This document shows, piece by piece, positions 12,170 to 15,832 of a DNA stretch of 15,832 nucleotides; the stretch's first letter is position 1, and the number at the start of each line of letters is the position of its first letter. Both the position numbers and the translations under genes were made by a program. This DNA comes from Bacillota bacterium. Its GTDB lineage: Bacteria; Bacillota; Clostridia; Christensenellales; CAG-138. Under the pieces are notes generated by a model. It had not been told where the DNA came from. It made no database searches and saw only the letters and a list, made by a program, of their open reading frames with translations. The stretch spans positions 1 to 15,832 of the forward strand of contig JAEWWD010000272.1 of the NCBI GenBank assembly GCA_023396535.1, read 5' to 3'.

Positions 12170-14263
12170 ATGCAGGACAAAATCATTGAGGCGCTGACGA
12201 CGGCGGGCAAGCCGCTCGCACCGGATACGCTGATCGCGCAGTTTGAAGATAAAGCGGCAGCGGAAGCAGCCATAGAAGATTTGATTCAAAACAACCGTCT
12301 GCTGCTTACGCGTAAACGTAAGCTGGCACTGCCCGAGCATACCGGGCTCACGCCCGGACGCGTACAGGGACATGCGCGCGGCTTCGGCTTTTTCGTGCCG
12401 CAAAACGGCGGACAGGATGCGTTCGTGCCCGCGGACGCCATGCACGGCGCCATGCACGGGGACGGCGTTTGGGTACGCTATACCGACCAGTTCAGCCGCA
12501 ACGGCTCGCCGGAAGCGGAGGTCGTACTCATCTCCAAACGCGCCTACAGCAAGATCGTAGGGACGTTTGAGGTGGAAAGCCGCTCGGGCGGGTATGTGGT
12601 GCCAGACGAAGCGCGTATCCCCATGGATATGCTCATACCCAAAGACCGTACGATGCACGCAAACGCCGGCGATAAGGTCGTTGCTTCCATACTCGAATAC
12701 CCGGACGGGCGGCGGCCAATGCTTGGCGCAGTCACGGAAGTTCTTGGCAGCAAGAATACCGTGGGTACGGACGTGCTTTCCATCGTCCGCCAGTTCGACC
12801 TGACCGAGACGTTCAGCAAGGCTGCGCAGCGGCAGGCGCGGCAGATCAGCGAATCCGTCGCGGACGACGACCGCGTGACGCGTGAAAGCCTGGTGGATAA
12901 AATGGTATTCACCATCGACGGCGCGGACGCCAAGGATTTCGACGACGCGGTGAGCCTGGAGCGTCTCTCAAACGGCAACCTTTACCTCGGCGTGCATATT
13001 GCGGACGTGGCGCATTATGTGAAGGAGGGCAGCCCGCTGGATCGCGACGCGCTGGAGCGCGGCACCAGCGTATATCTCGCGGACCGCGTGATCCCCATGC
13101 TGCCGGTGGAGCTTTCAAACGGCATCTGCTCGCTGAATCCGGATGTGGACAGGCTGACGCTCTCCTGCTTTATGGAGATAGACTCCGCCGGGCGCGTATT
13201 GCGGCACAGGCTGGCCGAAACCGTCATACGCTCCAAATATAGGCTGGTATACGAGGATATCACGCGGCTTTTGCAGGGCGACGCGGCGATGCAGAAGAAA
13301 TACGCGGAGATCGTACCCATGCTCAAAGAGCTCGAAACGCTCTGCGGCGTGCTGAACGTACGGCGCGTCAAGCGCGGCAGTATCGATTTCGATCTTGCGG
13401 AGGCAAACATACGGCTGGATGCGACCGGCCGGCCAATAGACGTGGAAAAGGCGGAGCGCGGCATCGCGAACCGCATCATAGAGGAATGTATGCTCATCGC
13501 CAATGAGACTGTGGCGCAGCATATGTACGATCTCAAAAGCCCCTTCCTTTACCGCGTGCACGAAACGCCGGATAAGGAAAAGCTGTCGGAGTTGAACGCG
13601 TTTTTGCAGACGCTCGGTTACGGCATCCGCAACCTGCGCGAAGTACAGCCGCGCGCCATACAAAAAGTATTGGATATGGCGCACGGCACGCAAGAGGAGA
13701 ACATTGTAAGCAAAGTGGTTCTGCGCTCCATGCAGAAAGCGCGCTACAGCGAGCAGTGCCTTGGGCACTTCGGCCTCGCGGCTACGCGTTATTGCCACTT
13801 CACGTCGCCCATACGCCGCTATCCTGATCTGATGGGCCACCGCATCATCAAGCTGATGCTGCACGGCGAGCTCAACGAAAAGCAGGTCAAGCGGCTGAAC
13901 GACCGCCTGCCGGATATCGCGGAGCACTGCAGCCGGCGCGAGCGCGTCGCCATGGAGGCCGAGCGCGCGGTGGATGAGCTCAAGAAATGCGAATACATGA
14001 AGGAGCGCATAGGCGACAGCTTTGCGGGCGTGATATCCGGGGTGGTGTCCTTCGGTTTTTTCGTCGAGCTCGGCAATACGGTAGAAGGGCTGGTAAGAGC
14101 AAGCTCACTCGACGATGACTATTATGCCTTCGACGAGAAGGGCTACCGTATGGTGGGCCGCAGCCACGGGCAGGTATACCGGCTTGGCGATACGGTGCAG
14201 ATACGCGTGGCCGCCGTGCATATGGATTCGCGTAATATTGACTTTGAACTGGATCGCGGATAA
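12170..14263 (+). CDS. rnr: Ribonuclease R (RNB-family 3'-5' exoribonuclease)
   Basis: Degrades structured RNA processively from the 3' end and takes part in mRNA and rRNA quality control. The 697-residue protein has the full layout: an N-terminal winged-helix (about 1-55), two cold-shock domains (about 62-125 and 130-195, the first with GHARGFGFFVP), the RNB catalytic domain (about 235-560) and a C-terminal S1 domain (about 610-695, FAGVISGVVSFGFFVELGNTVEGLV). The magnesium-binding aspartates are in TIDGADAKDFDDAV (Asp250, 256, 258, 259). It stops right after S1, without the long basic tail of the E. coli enzyme. The start is fixed by an in-frame TGA at 12158-12160 just upstream, but the ribosome site is poor: AAAGGA at 12148-12153 is 16 nt away. 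The common downstream partner smpB is absent; a terminator and a convergent gene follow. Confidence 0.97.
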   Translation: MQDKIIEALTTAGKPLAPDTLIAQFEDKAAAEAAIEDLIQNNRLLLTRKRKLALPEHTGLTPGRVQGHARGFGFFVPQNGGQDAFVPADAMHGAMHGDGVWVRYTDQFSRNGSPEAEVVLISKRAYSKIVGTFEVESRSGGYVVPDEARIPMDMLIPKDRTMHANAGDKVVASILEYPDGRRPMLGAVTEVLGSKNTVGTDVLSIVRQFDLTETFSKAAQRQARQISESVADDDRVTRESLVDKMVFTIDGADAKDFDDAVSLERLSNGNLYLGVHIADVAHYVKEGSPLDRDALERGTSVYLADRVIPMLPVELSNGICSLNPDVDRLTLSCFMEIDSAGRVLRHRLAETVIRSKYRLVYEDITRLLQGDAAMQKKYAEIVPMLKELETLCGVLNVRRVKRGSIDFDLAEANIRLDATGRPIDVEKAERGIANRIIEECMLIANETVAQHMYDLKSPFLYRVHETPDKEKLSELNAFLQTLGYGIRNLREVQPRAIQKVLDMAHGTQEENIVSKVVLRSMQKARYSEQCLGHFGLAATRYCHFTSPIRRYPDLMGHRIIKLMLHGELNEKQVKRLNDRLPDIAEHCSRRERVAMEAERAVDELKKCEYMKERIGDSFAGVISGVVSFGFFVELGNTVEGLVRASSLDDDYYAFDEKGYRMVGRSHGQVYRLGDTVQIRVAAVHMDSRNIDFELDRG

Positions 14264-14281
14264 ATACGCAATCAGCATAGA

Positions 14282-14320
14282 ATGGGGATTGGCGCAATCA
14301 GCCAATCCCCATCTTTTTTT
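14282..14320 (+). terminator. Rho-independent terminator after rnr
   Basis: ATGGGGATTGGC (14282-14293), loop GCAATCA, GCCAATCCCCAT (14301-14312), then CTTTTTTT: a 12-bp perfect stem with a T7 run. It ends rnr as a single-gene unit and lies before the stop of the convergent zinc-ribbon gene (14342). Confidence 0.95.
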
Positions 14321-14341
14321 GAGCCTGATTTAGAATTGCCA

Positions 14342-15712
14342 TCAGCTTTGAACCCATTTTTCTCGCCATGTCCTATCGTTGCAGGCATTGCAAACAGTTG
14401 CATCCGGCGCTAATACCGCACCGCAGGACGGGCATATGCGCCCCGGACCTGAAACGGGTGTCGCTACAGGCACAGGTTCCTTTTCAAACACAAGCTCCGC
14501 AAGCGGCGTCGCCACAGGCTTTATGGATTCCGACGGAGGTTCCGGTTGTGTTGCCTTCGCGCCACATACCGTGCAGAACTTCATATTCGGCGCCAACGCC
14601 GCACCGCAGGACGCGCACACGGGTACGGGTTCCGGTTGGGATGCAGGGACGGGCTCCTGAACGGGCTCCTTTTCAAACACAAGTTCCGTAAGCGGCGTCG
14701 CCAACGGCTCAGTAATGGGCTCCACAGGCCCCGGCTGCGTCACCTTTGCGCCGCAAACTATACAGAATTTCATATTCGGCGCCAACGCCGCGCCACAGGA
14801 CGCGCACACGGGTACGGGTTCCGGTTGGGATGCAGGCGCAGGCTCCTGAACGGGCTCCTTTTCAAACGCAAGTTCCGTAAGCGGCGTCGCCAACGGCTCA
14901 GTAATGGGCTCCACAGGCTCCGGCTGCGTCACCTTTGCGCCGCAAACTGTACAGAATTTCATATTCGGCGCCAACGCCGCGCTACAGGACGCGCACACGG
15001 GTACGGGTTCCGGCTGAGATGCAGGGACGGGATCCTGAACGGGCTCCTTTTCAAACGCAAGCTCCGTGAGCGGGGTAGCCATTTGTTCGTGAACTGGTTT
15101 GTCGGGTTCCCGCGGCGTCAAACGTAAACCGCAGCCGGTGCAGAAAAGCATGCCCGGAGCAAGCTTTTGTCCGCAAGAGGAGCAGGCGTCAGCCACTTCC
15201 AAATATGCCGGTTCTATGGGCTCCTTCTCAAACGCCAGCTCCTGGACGGGAGTTGCTTCTATTTCGGGTTCTGGTTCCGGCTCGGGTTCTGGTTCCGATT
15301 CGGGTTCCGGCTCCGGCATAGGTTCGGGCGCTGGCGGTAGCTCCGGCTCCGGCATAGGCTCAGGTATGGGTTCCGGCGGCGTTAGAATGACAGGCTCCGC
15401 CTGGGGAGCTGGATTAGCCGCAGTCAGCATGATTGGAGTCTCCTGTGCGGCTATCCCGACTCGCACGCCGCACATATTGCAGAATTGGGAGCCTGCCGCA
15501 AGCTTCGCGCCGCAGGCGGCGCAACGCAATTCTTCCTGCACCCGCGTGCCACAGATGTTACAGAATTGAGCTTGCGGTATGAGTACCGCACCGCAGGCGG
15601 CGCAGAACTTTGCCGCCGGTTTCGGTTGGACAGGTTCGTTCAGCCGGCCTCCGCAGTATTTGCAAAACACCGCGTTGGGAAGTGCGGGCTTTCCGCATTT
15701 AGGACAATTCAT
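14342..15712 (-). CDS. Eight-zinc-ribbon repeat protein with Pro/Glu linkers
   Basis: A 456-residue soluble protein with no signal peptide or membrane helix. Eight CxxC-(11-12)-CxxC zinc ribbons start at residues 3, 37, 64, 177, 240, 303, 366 and 427; all keep four cysteines. The first three are close together, then a Pro/Glu run (111-152) follows. Ribbons 4-7 repeat every 63 residues, with the eighth at 61. A linker motif, ATPxxELxFEKEP, precedes each of ribbons 4-8 (residues 153, 212, 275, 338, 401). The start at 15712 has AAGGAGGG at 15722-15729 (9 nt spacing). Zinc-ribbon arrays of this sort are widespread in Bacillota as uncharacterised scaffold or binding modules; I cannot assign a function. 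The near-identical 189-bp DNA units suggest recent duplication by unequal recombination. It is convergent with rnr and seems to have its own promoter. Confidence 0.9.
   Translation of the reverse strand: MNCPKCGKPALPNAVFCKYCGGRLNEPVQPKPAAKFCAACGAVLIPQAQFCNICGTRVQEELRCAACGAKLAAGSQFCNMCGVRVGIAAQETPIMLTAANPAPQAEPVILTPPEPIPEPMPEPELPPAPEPMPEPEPESEPEPEPEPEPEIEATPVQELAFEKEPIEPAYLEVADACSSCGQKLAPGMLFCTGCGLRLTPREPDKPVHEQMATPLTELAFEKEPVQDPVPASQPEPVPVCASCSAALAPNMKFCTVCGAKVTQPEPVEPITEPLATPLTELAFEKEPVQEPAPASQPEPVPVCASCGAALAPNMKFCIVCGAKVTQPGPVEPITEPLATPLTELVFEKEPVQEPVPASQPEPVPVCASCGAALAPNMKFCTVCGAKATQPEPPSESIKPVATPLAELVFEKEPVPVATPVSGPGRICPSCGAVLAPDATVCNACNDRTWREKWVQS
14381..15256 (-). repeat. Five tandem linker-plus-ribbon units, 189-bp period
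   Basis: Within the zinc-ribbon gene, units covering residues 153-444 repeat the order ATPxxELxFEKEP, Pro/Glu/Gln linker, zinc ribbon. The three units at 14513-15079 (residues 212-400) are nearly identical at DNA level: the same CATATTCGGCGCC string recurs at 14582, 14771 and 14960, exactly 189 bp apart. The outer units have diverged more. Such repeats are prone to copy-number change. Confidence 0.92.
15257..15382 (-). repeat. Low-complexity Pro/Glu-coding tract
   Basis: Encodes residues 111-152 of the zinc-ribbon protein, mostly EP and PEPEPE runs with a few Met and Ile. The DNA is a degenerate GGTTCCGGCTC-type short repeat. It probably makes an extended acidic spacer between the first three ribbons and the repeat array. 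Confidence 0.85.
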
Positions 15713-15749
15713 CTGTGGACTCCCTCCTTATGTAATTGATATGGCCGAA

Positions 15750-15778
15750 ATCATACGAATCATGGTTCTGCTTGCTAA
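15750..15778 (-). promoter_or_regulatory. Possible promoter of the zinc-ribbon gene
   Basis: On the minus strand: TTAGCA (15773-15778), 17-bp spacer, TATGAT (15750-15755), giving a start near 15743 and a leader of about 30 nt ahead of the ATG at 15712. The remaining bases to the window end (15779-15832) show only a weak CCC/GGG hairpin and no gene. Confidence 0.5.
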
Positions 15779-15832
15779 TCAGCCTTTCTCCTGCCCAAAC
15801 GGGAAAAGAACGGAAATGTCATGGGCCACAAC

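Noticed and set aside
14264..14341. smpB or tmRNA gene after rnr, as in many Bacillota
   Set aside because: The stretch holds only a terminator and the end of a convergent gene; neither smpB nor an ssrA-like structure is present.
14513..15079. Regularly spaced repeats that might be read as a CRISPR array
   Set aside because: The period is 189 bp with no short repeat/variable spacer structure, and the repeats are in frame inside a coding region with conserved cysteines.

Overview
This looks like a chromosomal segment of a GC-rich, low-spore-visibility member of the Bacillota, most likely class Clostridia. The grounds are strong AGGAGG-type ribosome binding sites before nearly every gene, a Cys-lipoprotein substrate-binding protein, an ECF-type S component, a pgk-tpiA-gpmI-secG run followed by rnr, and sigma-A-like promoters (TTGACA / extended TGnTATAAT). 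Genus or species cannot be fixed from the sequence alone. Isoleucine ATA codons are used freely despite the high GC content.

Layout, left to right. Positions 1-3428 (minus strand) hold a transport operon read right to left: a SorC-family sugar-sensing-type regulator, a LivK-like lipoprotein, LivH and the first codons of LivM; the ATPase genes must lie beyond the left edge. A 451-bp divergent regulatory region (3429-3879) with two good promoters and three inverted repeats separates it from an orphan XdhC-family gene (plus strand) whose domain order is unusual. A bidirectional terminator at about 4925-4957 separates xdhC from a convergent ECF transporter S component (minus). A short two-helix protein with 11 cysteines (minus) follows, ended by a very strong UUCG-capped terminator. 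Next, on the plus strand, come a small heavy-metal-associated (CopZ-like) protein with mnmA (tRNA 2-thiouridylase) starting one base after it, then the glycolytic genes pgk, tpiA and gpmI, then secG, and after a 445-bp non-coding gap rnr (RNase R). The right end carries a convergent minus-strand gene for a 456-residue protein with eight zinc ribbons and a 63-residue tandem repeat.

The housekeeping part (mnmA, pgk, tpiA, gpmI, secG, rnr) is ordinary: lower glycolysis, protein export, and RNA modification and decay. The parts worth attention are elsewhere. (1) The secG-rnr gap holds a string of seven stem-loops, including two copies of a module in which a 17-nt linker is conserved while the flanking stems differ in sequence but still pair; one copy is closed by a long outer stem into a cloverleaf-like fold, and a degenerate relative sits in the leader of the metal-binding gene. 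(2) The zinc-ribbon protein repeats a linker motif ATPxxELxFEKEP five times, once before each of its last five ribbons. (3) The Cys-rich two-helix protein matches no family I recognise. (4) Two promoters about 2 kb apart share an 11-bp motif in their -35/-10 spacers.

All pairings and motifs were read by eye; no database search or folding program was run.
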